A DNA stretch of 64,000 bases from Dyadobacter endophyticus (GTDB lineage Bacteria > Bacteroidota > Bacteroidia > Cytophagales > Spirosomataceae). The position numbers and the translations under genes were made by a program. A model generated the notes under the pieces. The model was not told the origin of the DNA, ran no database searches, and saw nothing but the letters and a program-made list of their open reading frames with translations. The stretch covers positions 806,001 to 870,000 of the forward strand of contig NZ_BMIA01000001.1 of NCBI RefSeq assembly GCF_014641595.1, given 5' to 3'. Of this stretch, positions 1 to 8,561 are shown one piece after another. Each line of letters begins with the position of its first letter. Position 1 is the stretch's first letter.

Positions 1-168
1 GAGCTTGAAGCGAAGGTAACCGAGCTCGCTGGCTACAAGGAAATGTACCAGAACCCGGTCATGGTTATCCTTTGGACATATGCCGAAATTCTGCCAGTAG
101 GGCTGATTGTCACGCTCATATCGGCATTAATCCTCAAAAAGCCGGGCAAAGAGGTGCGGGCGGTCTGA
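1..168 (+). CDS. DUF4199 family membrane protein, C-terminal fragment
   Basis: The window opens inside a reading frame whose last 55 codons are visible and end in TGA at 166-168. The visible end has a short charged stretch, then a hydrophobic segment (VILWTYAEILPVGLIVTLIS), then a basic tail (KKPGKEVRAV). This is the usual end of Bacteroidota DUF4199 proteins, small inner-membrane proteins of unknown function whose last helix carries an EILPVGL-like motif. The start and the other membrane segments lie outside the window. The family call rests on the C-terminal motif alone. Confidence 0.6.
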   Translation, partial: ELEAKVTELAGYKEMYQNPVMVILWTYAEILPVGLIVTLISALILKKPGKEVRAV

Positions 169-189
169 TATTGGAACTAATACTACGAA

Positions 190-263
190 AAGGGTTTGTG
201 ATACGAAGGTTTTTAGCTATAATCGCCTGAAAATCTTTAAGTAAACACAAACCCTTCTTTTTT
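190..263 (+). terminator. Long-loop hairpin with T tract just before the next start codon
   Basis: AAGGGTTTGTG at 190-200 is perfectly complementary to CACAAACCCTT at 246-256, with a 45-base loop. CTTTTTT follows and runs directly into the GTG start at 264. It could end the upstream DUF4199 transcript or attenuate the downstream gene. The large loop is unusual for an intrinsic terminator, so the role is uncertain; the inverted repeat itself is directly visible. Confidence 0.45.
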
Positions 264-2627
264 GTGAAAAAATTCTACCTCCTGCTGGTAGCGCTGCTGC
301 CGCTTGCCGTACTGGCACAATGTCCCACCGACCTCGTCATCAACGATCAGGCCACGCTGGATAATTTTGTTACGAACAACCCGGGCTGCATTAACTTGCC
401 GGGTAATCTCATCGTGGAAGGGTCTGATATTGTAGATCTTAGTGCGCTGAACACGCTCACGAGCGTGGGAGGTAGTATCACGATCCGGAACAATCCGGCG
501 CTTACAACCCTGACCGGCCTTGGAAATATCCTTTCGGCCGGTTCCTCCGTGAAAATATATAGTAATCCGTCACTGGAAAGCCTCGACGGCCTCGAAGGCC
601 TTACCGCGGTGACGGGCAGCCTGGTGATCGATACCAACGCCGTGCTGAAAGACCTTGCCGGTATCGGAAATATTGTTTCGGTAGGGGATTCGCTTGTGAT
701 CGCGCTGAGTGATTCCCTGAAATCGATCGGCGACCTTACGATTACTTCGGTGGGATCCGTGGTGGCAATATATGACAACCCGGTATTGGAAAGCCTGGCG
801 GGGCTCGAAGGCCTGAACATTGTGCCCGGCGATCTGATCATCGACGGCAACCTCGCGTTGAAAAACCTGGCGGGAATCGGGAATATCGGCGCGGTAGGCG
901 GGTCGCTGATCATCGGTACGACGGATTCGCTGACGACGCTCGATGATCTCACGATTGCATCCGTCGACAATTCGCTCCGCATTGGTTTCAATGCCAACCT
1001 TACCTCGCTCGCGGGGCTGGAAAGCATTACGCAACTCAATGGCCTTCTGGAAATCACGAATAATTACTCGATCAAAGATCTGAATGGTCTGAACGGGCTG
1101 GCGTCGGTAGGAGGGAGTGTTTATATTGATTTTAATGACAGCCTTCTCAATCTGCAAGGCCTTAACCAACTGACCTCGATCGGCGGCGAGCTTTTTCTGG
1201 AATACAACGTGTTTCTTCAAAACCTGGACGGGCTCAATCAGTTAGCCTCCATTGGCAGCCATCTCACCATCGCCGACACCGATAGCCTGACAAGCCTTTC
1301 TGCATTGGCCAACCTTTCTTTCGTGGGTGGTGGGTTTTATTTGTTCATAAATTCGTCGCTTAAAACCCTGGACGGCTTGCAGAACGTGCCGTCTTTCGGC
1401 AGCGAAATAGTAATCACACTCAATCCCGTGCTGGAAAACCTGGACGGGCTGAATGGGCTGACTTCTGTCGGATATTTGGGTATACAAATCGCACTCAACT
1501 TTGCATTGCAAAATGTGGACGGGTTAGCTTCGCTGACGTCCATCGACGGCGATTTGATAGTGATTTATAATTTTTCGCTGACAAGCCTTGCCGGCCTGAG
1601 TAGCCTGCAATCACTCGCACCGGACGGAACCCTGGTGGTCGCCGCGAACTTATTACTACCAGATTTGCAGGGGCTCAACAGCCTGACGACGGCCGACCGC
1701 GTTTTCATCGAGGCGAATCCAAGCCTCAAATCACTGGCGGGTCTGGATAACCTCACCTCGATAACCGACTCTTTGTCAATAACCTCTAATGATAGTCTGG
1801 CCAATCTCAATGGCCTGGCGGCATTGCAAAGTATCGGCGGCGGCTTCCTGCTAGCCGAAGACTCGCTGCTGACGAGCCTGGACGGTTTGAGCAGTCTCGA
1901 TGTGATTGGCGGTACGATTACGATTGCCGACAATGCCGCGCTCGAAACTTGTGCTACAACGAAATTCTGCGCGATATTGAAAACCAAATCCGTCGATGAG
2001 GTGCTGATCGAGAATAACCTGGGAGATTGCGAGACGCGGGAAATGGTGGATCTCGCTTGTATACAGTTGCCGGTCACATTAATAACTTTTACGGCAAAGA
2101 AAGAAGGACGAACGGCAGTACTCGAATGGTCAACGAGCGCCGAGTCGAACAGTGATTATTTTGAAATACAACAAAGCAATGGGAGTGGCAAGGCGTGGAT
2201 AGCGGTGGGTAAAAAAATGGCAGCCGGGGAGAGCGCCGCCATTACAACTTACAAATTTGTACATCCTAACCCGCTGCCAGGCATCAACCTGTATCGCCTG
2301 AAAATGGTTGATCGGGCCTCGGGCCGCACTCCGGATTTCGCCTTCAGCGGCATTCAGGCGGTAAGGTTCGATGATCTGCCAGTGCTTGAAATCTATCCCA
2401 ATCCCGTCGCCGCCAGCCTGATCGTTCGTCCGGTGAATGGTGCTACTATCCGGGAGATAACATTATACAATGCAGCCGGCAAATGTGTCGTAGTCAAATC
2501 GCTGAGTACAATTTCTTTACCGCAGTCGGAGACGATCGATACGAGTCATTTGCCGGGCGGGATGTACGTGGCAAAAGTCGCGTACGCCGATGGCGCAGTG
2601 CATACCGGAAGGTTTGTTAAGAAATAA
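264..2627 (+). CDS. Secreted leucine-rich-repeat / receptor-L-domain-like protein with T9SS sorting domain
   Basis: A 787-residue secreted protein. A signal peptide (MKKFYLLLVALLPLAVLAQ) is followed to about residue 570 by about twenty units of roughly 24 residues, with the pattern 'SL.I..N..L..L.GL..L.SVGG'. This is the solenoid pattern of receptor-L-domain/LRR-like adhesive proteins. Residues 98-168 and 169-239 are two copies of a higher-order 71-residue block. A beta-sandwich-like region (LPVTLITFTAKKEGRTAVLEW) precedes a type A T9SS sorting domain starting near LEIYPNPV and ending in GRFVKK, so export through the type IX system to the surface or medium is expected. The GTG start is the only one that keeps the signal peptide. 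No enzymatic motif is visible; a binding or adhesion role is inference. Confidence 0.85.
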   Translation: MKKFYLLLVALLPLAVLAQCPTDLVINDQATLDNFVTNNPGCINLPGNLIVEGSDIVDLSALNTLTSVGGSITIRNNPALTTLTGLGNILSAGSSVKIYSNPSLESLDGLEGLTAVTGSLVIDTNAVLKDLAGIGNIVSVGDSLVIALSDSLKSIGDLTITSVGSVVAIYDNPVLESLAGLEGLNIVPGDLIIDGNLALKNLAGIGNIGAVGGSLIIGTTDSLTTLDDLTIASVDNSLRIGFNANLTSLAGLESITQLNGLLEITNNYSIKDLNGLNGLASVGGSVYIDFNDSLLNLQGLNQLTSIGGELFLEYNVFLQNLDGLNQLASIGSHLTIADTDSLTSLSALANLSFVGGGFYLFINSSLKTLDGLQNVPSFGSEIVITLNPVLENLDGLNGLTSVGYLGIQIALNFALQNVDGLASLTSIDGDLIVIYNFSLTSLAGLSSLQSLAPDGTLVVAANLLLPDLQGLNSLTTADRVFIEANPSLKSLAGLDNLTSITDSLSITSNDSLANLNGLAALQSIGGGFLLAEDSLLTSLDGLSSLDVIGGTITIADNAALETCATTKFCAILKTKSVDEVLIENNLGDCETREMVDLACIQLPVTLITFTAKKEGRTAVLEWSTSAESNSDYFEIQQSNGSGKAWIAVGKKMAAGESAAITTYKFVHPNPLPGINLYRLKMVDRASGRTPDFAFSGIQAVRFDDLPVLEIYPNPVAASLIVRPVNGATIREITLYNAAGKCVVVKSLSTISLPQSETIDTSHLPGGMYVAKVAYADGAVHTGRFVKK
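555..980 (+). repeat. Two tandem copies of a 213-bp (71-residue) coding repeat
   Basis: Within the LRR-like gene, residues 98-168 (555-767) and 169-239 (768-980) align without gaps as a block of three 24-residue units. Shared landmarks come in the same order in both: IY.NP.LESL.GLEGL, LAGIGNI, then SLTSI/SLTTL with a short 'DLTI' unit. The other units of the solenoid are more divergent. This suggests a more recent duplication of a three-unit block. Confidence 0.6.
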
Positions 2628-2631
2628 GTCG

Positions 2632-4737
2632 TTACCGGATCGCGAGTTTTTTGACGGCGGTCCGGCCATTGATACTCACTTTCAGAAAATAAATGCCGGT
2701 CGTGAGCTGGCTCGGCAGAAATGGGACGGGCGTCTGGCTGATCGTCATTTTCCGCGTATCTAACGTCCTTCCTGAAACGTCGGAGAGTATCAGTTCAGCT
2801 ATCTGCGTCGTTTGCGCGGTCGTCCGGATCTGCATTTGGCTTGCCGATGAGGGGTTTGGAATGATCTCGATCTGAAGCGAAATGTCCGGTTCTCCGGCGA
2901 GGATCGGATCGATCAGCATTTGGGCGACGATCCGGGAGTAGATAATCCGGCCATCCAACGCATTCATAGCCAGACGGTAATAGTAGGTCTGATTAACCGG
3001 CAACGTCTGGGCCTGTGTGTCTGTAAACGAATATTCCCGCTTTTGCTGCGAGTTCGGCCCGCCTGAGACTTTGCCTATTTCCGTAAAATTCCGCGCGTCG
3101 TCGGAGCGCTGGACGGCATAATGTGCCAATTCGGTTTCTGTTTCGGAAGCCCAGTCGAGTGTTACTACATTTTTGGCGTCTTTTTTCGCAGAGAAACTGA
3201 CCAGTTTTGCAGGATCAGGCTTAGGGACTTTTACGTGAAAAACGTCCTGAATGCAGTTTTGCTCGTCCCTTACAGTATAATCCGTACTCTCCTTGGGCTG
3301 CACCGTGATCGTCTGTGTCTTTGAACCATTGCTCCACACATAATCACCCACGAACGAGGCTTTCAGCTCCACCGATTGATCGCGGGCTATTTCGTGGGTT
3401 GTTTCCTTGTTTACACCTTTTTCCATTGTAAACCGGTCGCGTATGACGCCGTCGTTTCCTATCCATTTCAAATCGAGGCGGTTGCCTTCCACTTCGAGCA
3501 TGAGTCCCCCGCCATGCTGGGCGTCGGAGTGGTACATGGCTTTATGCGGGAAATCGGGCTTAGGACTACCCAGGTGACCGCTTGAACCCGCCACTACGTA
3601 GACTGTACCGCGGCTCTGCGGGGTGTTTTTGATATACGGGCACGAATTGTCCGATCCGTCGTACCGTCCAGAGGAGCCGTCAATGACGTGTTTTGCAGCA
3701 TCGAAAGTGTTGGCGTATCCGTAATGTCCGCCCATCAGGCGCGAGCGCTCGTACACGTGGCTATGCCCGCAAAGGATCAGGTCCACGCCGAGCCGTTCGA
3801 GAATGCGTATGAAGTTCTGGCGAATGGCCGTCATTTCAGGATCGCCATCCGATTCGCGGGAGCCTTTCGAATAGGGTGGATGGTGCCAGTATGCCACCAC
3901 CCAATCTTTGTTTTTGTTGGCTGCAAGGTCCTTTTTGATCCATTGCACCTGCCTGCCCAGCGTGTCGTAAAGCCGGGTGGAATTGTCTTCGCGGCCATAG
4001 GAATCCAGCGAGAGGAAATGGACGTTGCCATAATCGAAGGAGTAAAATGCCTCGGTGCCGGATGGTTCTCCGCCGGCTTCGCCCTTGGTAGGCATCGTAA
4101 AAATATCGTAATAAGGAATCTTGTGGTCATTTTGCCGGGCCGGATTATCGTTGTCGTAATCGTGGTTTCCCGGGCTTGGGAAGAGCGGATTCTTTTTGAG
4201 GAAATTGTCTTTGTAATGGGCAAAGAAATTGGATTGGAATTCGGCATCGCGGCCAAATGAATAGGCATTATCGCCCAGCAAAAGCCACGCATTCATGTAA
4301 TTCGCTCCCAGGTATTCGCCTATCCGCGCTCTTACTTCGTCCTGTATAATGGAATGGGTGCCGCAATCGCCCAGCACGCCAAAACGGTATTTGCCCGGCT
4401 TGCCGGCCACGGCGGTGGTCTGGAAATAGTTGTCGTCCCCAACCTGCAACACCGTAGTTTGCGAGCCGATCGAGTAGTAGTAGCGGGTTTCTGCTTGCAG
4501 GCCGGAGACCTTCACTTCATGTTCGGTCGTTTCGGCATTGTCGGTGAAAGCCAGGTCGAGCGACTGCGGGCCGCCTCCGATTTTTACCACCGAACTGGAC
4601 GGCTTATCGGTACGCCACCGGATCACCATACTGGTTGGGGTCGCTACCTGCAGGTACGGCCCGCGCAGAAGCGTACCCTGCCCGTGGGCGACAATAAAGA
4701 AAATGGATAGCAGGAAGGTGAGTAAATATTGTTTCAT
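2632..4737 (-). CDS. Secreted purple-acid-phosphatase-like metallophosphoesterase with T9SS sorting domain
   Basis: A 701-residue protein with a signal peptide (1-19, ending AHGQ). An N-terminal fibronectin-like domain of the purple acid phosphatase type (about 24-110) comes before a calcineurin-like phosphoesterase domain. Metal-site motifs are in order: GDCG (123-126), GDNAY (155-159), GNHD (190-193), HHPP (285-288) and GHSH (324-327). The C-terminus is a T9SS sorting domain (IEIIPNPS..., ending KKLAIR). It should hydrolyse phosphomonoesters or diesters outside the cell or at its surface; the substrate cannot be read from sequence. The ATG overlaps the stop of the upstream peroxidase gene by four bases (ATGA), so the two are probably translationally coupled. 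Confidence 0.88.
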   Translation of the reverse strand: MKQYLLTFLLSIFFIVAHGQGTLLRGPYLQVATPTSMVIRWRTDKPSSSVVKIGGGPQSLDLAFTDNAETTEHEVKVSGLQAETRYYYSIGSQTTVLQVGDDNYFQTTAVAGKPGKYRFGVLGDCGTHSIIQDEVRARIGEYLGANYMNAWLLLGDNAYSFGRDAEFQSNFFAHYKDNFLKKNPLFPSPGNHDYDNDNPARQNDHKIPYYDIFTMPTKGEAGGEPSGTEAFYSFDYGNVHFLSLDSYGREDNSTRLYDTLGRQVQWIKKDLAANKNKDWVVAYWHHPPYSKGSRESDGDPEMTAIRQNFIRILERLGVDLILCGHSHVYERSRLMGGHYGYANTFDAAKHVIDGSSGRYDGSDNSCPYIKNTPQSRGTVYVVAGSSGHLGSPKPDFPHKAMYHSDAQHGGGLMLEVEGNRLDLKWIGNDGVIRDRFTMEKGVNKETTHEIARDQSVELKASFVGDYVWSNGSKTQTITVQPKESTDYTVRDEQNCIQDVFHVKVPKPDPAKLVSFSAKKDAKNVVTLDWASETETELAHYAVQRSDDARNFTEIGKVSGGPNSQQKREYSFTDTQAQTLPVNQTYYYRLAMNALDGRIIYSRIVAQMLIDPILAGEPDISLQIEIIPNPSSASQMQIRTTAQTTQIAELILSDVSGRTLDTRKMTISQTPVPFLPSQLTTGIYFLKVSINGRTAVKKLAIR

Positions 4738-6518
4738 ATGCGGTCGGTAAGTGCCTTTAAAAAGGCGATAATATCGGATTTCTCCTGGTCTGTCATATTT
4801 AACGGTATTGGGGAAAGCGTTTGATCAGGTATTTCCAGACCGAGGCCTGCGCCACCTCCTTTGTCGTAAAACTCCATCACTTTTTCGAGCGTGGCGAATG
4901 CTCCGTTGTGCATATAGGGCGCCGTTACGGCTGCATTGCGGACAGTAGGTGTTTTGAATGCACCACGGAAATAGGGGGTAGGGCGGACTTCGAAACGGCC
5001 CTCATCGGGGTCGGCCCTTGGATGCAACCAATCGTCCGAGGCGGTAGTGCCCAGTATTTCGAACTCCGTGAGCGCATACGTAGGCGGAATCAGTCCATTG
5101 AAAAGCGGCGCAAAATGGCAGGTGCCGCATTGCGCTTTGCCCATAAACAGGTTGAAACCATTGACCTGGCTATCCGTCAAAGCCGTTTTGTCACCTGCCA
5201 TATAGCGGTCGAAATCTGAATTGAAGGGCTGCAAGGTGCGCACGAAAGCGGCAATGGCTTTATATATGATTGTGTCGTTCAGTGATTTGCGGTTGGGCGC
5301 CACTTTTCTGATCAACCGCCGGTACTGTCGTTCCCTGGCTAACTTTCGGATGGTTTCGGCAGGTCTGCCATTCATTTCAAGGGTATCGTGGATTACGGTG
5401 CGGATCTGTTCTTCGAGCGTTCTGGCGCGCCCGTCCCAGAATTGCGCGTGTTGAAATGAGCCGTATAATAACGAAGGCGCATTACGCCTCACCGCCTGGC
5501 CGGAGTGGATGCCGATGCTTTTAGGCAGGCCGTCGGTAAAATGCAGGGCGGGGTTATGGCAAGAGGCGCAGCTGAGTGTTCCGTTGGACGATAACCGCGT
5601 TTCGGAAAACAATTTTTTACCTAATTCAACCAAGCCGGGGTGGTTGTTCGCAGAGTCGCCGAAAGCAGCCCGGTTAAAAGCATCGGGACTGAAAATGTTT
5701 TTGGCATTGTAATTTAAAATACCCTTCTCATTGATCTCTAAACCCATTCCGTTGATCATCCCGCCGAGGTGTTCCTGCAACGGTAATGCATAATGCGTCA
5801 GGAAATAAAGTCGGTCAAAACTGTCGAAATCCTTTGTTTTGACCAGATCGATTTGACAGGAGACGATGAACTTCCAAACCTTGTTGTCGTTGGACCGCTT
5901 CATATAGGGTTCCAGCACCTTGTCCATTACTTGAAAAGACACTACCGCTTCGTCCAGGCCGCTTTTCAGTAATGGGGCGTCATAGCCGGTGATACTCAGG
6001 CTCATAATTCGGATCAGTTCAATGCGTACGCTTTCCAGGATCTGGGCATCAGTAGCTTTGAAATTGTGAAGCAATGCGGGCAAGTCTTCCGCTGCCGCTT
6101 CAAGAAACCGGCATTGGTGGATCATTTCAGCTTTGTGCCCGCCCGGATCGTCAAATAGCAGCGCTTCTATGTACTGGAATCCGGAGGGGGCCGAATATTC
6201 GAGGTGTGGCTCTTCGATCTCAGTCTTTGGCGGGCGGTTGTAAATGCGCGAGGAAGTGAAAAAGAAGTATTCTAAAAAAAATGCGATCCGCTTGTAGGAC
6301 AATCGGGTGTCTTTCAGTTTCTGTTCTGCATTCGCCAAGCTGAGGGCATTCGTGGAATCGATTTTTTCAATGGCAAGCCTTAATTCCTTCACTTGCGCCG
6401 CAAACTCCCTGGCATCGGTCCGGAACAGCTCGGTGCAGTTTTGTACGCCTATATCCTCCTGCCGCGATGCAGCAACGAGCAGTACCAGCGCAAAACACAG
6501 TGCAAGGGCCTTCCACAT
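4734..6518 (-). CDS. Di-heme cytochrome c peroxidase with N-terminal imelysin-like helical domain
   Basis: A 594-residue exported protein with a signal peptide (1-18). The C-terminal half is a di-heme peroxidase of the CcpA/MauG family, with heme-binding CASCH (317-321) and CGTCH (464-468), and conserved FWDGRA and TPTVRN-like segments. It should reduce peroxide or carry out a MauG-like oxidation in the periplasm. The first 250 residues are all-helical, with a GFQYIEALLF segment resembling the GxHxIE motif of imelysin-like proteins but with Gln in place of His. Spirosoma-type relatives appear to have similar two-part architecture. It is the first gene of a two-gene minus-strand unit with the phosphoesterase. 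Confidence 0.85.
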   Translation of the reverse strand: MWKALALCFALVLLVAASRQEDIGVQNCTELFRTDAREFAAQVKELRLAIEKIDSTNALSLANAEQKLKDTRLSYKRIAFFLEYFFFTSSRIYNRPPKTEIEEPHLEYSAPSGFQYIEALLFDDPGGHKAEMIHQCRFLEAAAEDLPALLHNFKATDAQILESVRIELIRIMSLSITGYDAPLLKSGLDEAVVSFQVMDKVLEPYMKRSNDNKVWKFIVSCQIDLVKTKDFDSFDRLYFLTHYALPLQEHLGGMINGMGLEINEKGILNYNAKNIFSPDAFNRAAFGDSANNHPGLVELGKKLFSETRLSSNGTLSCASCHNPALHFTDGLPKSIGIHSGQAVRRNAPSLLYGSFQHAQFWDGRARTLEEQIRTVIHDTLEMNGRPAETIRKLARERQYRRLIRKVAPNRKSLNDTIIYKAIAAFVRTLQPFNSDFDRYMAGDKTALTDSQVNGFNLFMGKAQCGTCHFAPLFNGLIPPTYALTEFEILGTTASDDWLHPRADPDEGRFEVRPTPYFRGAFKTPTVRNAAVTAPYMHNGAFATLEKVMEFYDKGGGAGLGLEIPDQTLSPIPLNMTDQEKSDIIAFLKALTDRI

Positions 6519-6618
6519 GGCGGGAACGAAGTTTAGGAAACATTCGCAAGATAACGAACAGGTGTCAAATCATGAATAAACGTTAACTTACCGGCCCTGA
6601 CCCAATTTCACTATTGTC

Positions 6619-7491
6619 ATGCACGGTTCATTTCCCCGGCTCGATATCGGCCCGCTTTCCGAATACCGCGAAGATCATATCATGATCGCACGCTTCTCGG
6701 ATTATGTGCACGAACATCAGAGCCTTGTTTTTCCTCACCGCCACAGCTTTTATCATTTGGTACTTTTCACCGAAGGCAGTGGCCGGCACACTATTGATTT
6801 TCACCATTTTCAGGCTTCACCTTTTCAGATCTATTTCATGATTCCCGGCCAAGTGCATACGTGGGATTTTAATGAACAAATGGAGGGTTACGTCGTCAAC
6901 TTTTCGGACTCTTTCTTTCAATCCTTCCTGTTGCAACCGGAATACCTGGATTCGTTTTCATTTCTCGACCAGGACAGCAGCAACAATGTCCTGATGCTGT
7001 CCGAGGGCATCCGGGGGCGTATTTGCGAATTATTTGAAGAATTACTCAGTCAAAATACGCAGGCGATTGCATGGCGCGACGATATGGTGCGGGTGCTACT
7101 GCTGCAAATCTTCCTGCTGATCGAACAGAGCGATTCGGTCGACAGAAAAAGCAATGGAGGGAAAGGGAAAAATGCGACGGTGCGGAATTTCATCCGTCTG
7201 ATTGATAAACATTACGACCGCTTGCGACTGCCCGGGCAATATGCCGACATGTTGAATGTGACGCCCAACCACCTGAACGCGTTGTGCAAAGAACATCTGG
7301 GGATACAGGCGGGTGAGCTGATCCGCAACCGGATCGTTTTAGAGGCAAAAAGACTGCTGATCAACCTCGACCTGACCGTATCGGAAATCGCCTACAAGCT
7401 CAATTTCAATGATAACTCCTACTTTACCAAGTTCTTCCGGAAAGAAACCGGCATGACACCGGAAGATTTCCGGAAGAGTCCGGCAGTGTAA
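6619..7491 (+). CDS. AraC family transcriptional regulator
   Basis: A 290-residue regulator. The N-terminal cupin-like sensing domain (about 20-130) contains 'FPHRHSFYHLVLFTEG' and 'MIPGQVHTW', typical of AraC ligand-binding domains. The C-terminal double helix-turn-helix covers about 190-288: the first HTH includes ADMLNVTPNHLNALCKEHLG and the second includes ISEIAYKLNFNDNSYFTKFF-like residues, ending at MTPEDFRKS. It is divergent from the peroxidase/phosphoesterase pair across 100 bp, so control of that unit is possible but unproven. It converges with the DUF983 gene with a gap of 5 bases. The ligand is unknown. Confidence 0.88.
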   Translation: MHGSFPRLDIGPLSEYREDHIMIARFSDYVHEHQSLVFPHRHSFYHLVLFTEGSGRHTIDFHHFQASPFQIYFMIPGQVHTWDFNEQMEGYVVNFSDSFFQSFLLQPEYLDSFSFLDQDSSNNVLMLSEGIRGRICELFEELLSQNTQAIAWRDDMVRVLLLQIFLLIEQSDSVDRKSNGGKGKNATVRNFIRLIDKHYDRLRLPGQYADMLNVTPNHLNALCKEHLGIQAGELIRNRIVLEAKRLLINLDLTVSEIAYKLNFNDNSYFTKFFRKETGMTPEDFRKSPAV

Positions 7492-7496
7492 ACGCA

Positions 7497-7877
7497 TTAT
7501 GCCCGTTCTTTGGACGAAGCCGGCTTGATGAACAATGCAAGCCAGGTCCGGCGCGCCATGCGGTAAAAGAGCGGTGTCAGGATCACCAGAATCGGTATAA
7601 TGCTTATCAGGAAATAATCGAGATATTCTCTGAAAAGGTTCACGAATATCAGAAAGTAAATCACCATAAATGCCACGTACAACGCGTAGCTGACGTATAA
7701 TGCGCCTTGGTAGAAACCTGGTTCTGGCACGAAATCGGCGCCGCAGTTAGGGCAATGCCGGTTCATTTTGTCGAAATTCCGGAGGTTATAGGCGCTTTTG
7801 GTTATGAAAAAATCACCCTCACCGCATTGCGGGCATTTGTTGAATAAGACGCTATATATTTTACTGGGCTTTGCCAT
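7497..7877 (-). CDS. DUF983 family zinc-ribbon membrane protein
   Basis: A 126-residue protein with two zinc-ribbon knuckles near the N-terminus (KCPQCGEG and HCPNCGADF) followed by two hydrophobic helices (around YVSYALYVAFMVIYFLIF and FLISIIPILVILTPLFY). This is the DUF983 layout, found widely in Bacteroidota and Alphaproteobacteria, with no firmly assigned function. It stands alone between the AraC gene and the signalling operon. Confidence 0.82.
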   Translation of the reverse strand: MAKPSKIYSVLFNKCPQCGEGDFFITKSAYNLRNFDKMNRHCPNCGADFVPEPGFYQGALYVSYALYVAFMVIYFLIFVNLFREYLDYFLISIIPILVILTPLFYRMARRTWLALFIKPASSKERA

Positions 7878-7979
7878 GATCTTACTGGTTTAACTCTCCA
7901 CAAATCTCCTCATTTACTCTTTTAAAAAGAAAGACTGAATCTCGCTTTTATGGTAGAAATCAACGGTCGCTAATAAAAA

Positions 7980-8561
7980 TTATGCCAGTGAGTTAATGAA
8001 TGCGGCCATTTGTATGGTATCAAAGACGTAGTCGACAGGCAGGTGGGTAAGGGCATAGTGCGGCATGAAAGGCATTTGCGCAGTATCAGGATTTTGCACT
8101 GCTGCTATGCCTCCGGCGCGTTTCACGGCTGTGAGGCCCCTGGTACCATCTTCATTGGCACCCGAAAGCAGTATGCCCACGAGTCGCGGCCCGTAGACCT
8201 CCGCGGCCGATTCGAAGGTGACGTCGATACTGGGCCTGCTGAAGTTGATTTTTTCCGAGTAATCCAGCGAAAAAGTGTGGTCATGTTCGATGAGCAAATG
8301 GTAATCGGCGGGTGCAAGGTAGATCGTGCCGGAAGTAATGGGCTCCTTGTCTTCCACTTCCTGGGTAGGGTTTAAAGTTTTGGAAGCCAATAACTCCGAC
8401 AGCGAGGAGTCGGCCGAACTGCGCCGGTGCAACACCAGGGCGATAGGAAACGGCAGGTCCGCGCGCAACAATGGAAGCAGCTTGAAGAGAACTTCCAGGC
8501 TACCCGCCGAACCTCCGATCAGAAGGAACGCACAAGTATGGTTCAAATGATCTTCTTCCAT
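7980..8561 (-). CDS. CheB-type methylesterase domain protein without receiver domain
   Basis: A 193-residue protein made only of the CheB catalytic domain. Triad positions are visible: Ser in LIGGSAGS, His in VLHRRSS and Asp in LLSGANEDGTRGL. CheB enzymes remove methyl groups from, or deamidate, glutamates of chemoreceptors. Here the N-terminal receiver domain is absent and no receptor, CheA or CheW gene is near. It is the last gene of the five-gene minus-strand operon and overlaps cheR by 19 bases. A role in a non-chemotactic methylation-linked signalling system is likely, as for CheB/CheR sets that accompany hybrid kinases. Confidence 0.85.
   Translation of the reverse strand: MEEDHLNHTCAFLLIGGSAGSLEVLFKLLPLLRADLPFPIALVLHRRSSADSSLSELLASKTLNPTQEVEDKEPITSGTIYLAPADYHLLIEHDHTFSLDYSEKINFSRPSIDVTFESAAEVYGPRLVGILLSGANEDGTRGLTAVKRAGGIAAVQNPDTAQMPFMPHYALTHLPVDYVFDTIQMAAFINSLA

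Noticed and set aside
555..980. CRISPR-like repeat array in the LRR gene
   Set aside because: The repetition is at the protein level in one continuous open frame, with no identical short repeats and unique spacers.
347..1057. Long antisense reading frame (236 codons) over the LRR-like gene
   Set aside because: It is a shadow of the repetitive plus-strand gene, with a Ser/Arg/Pro-rich product, no domain and no start context.
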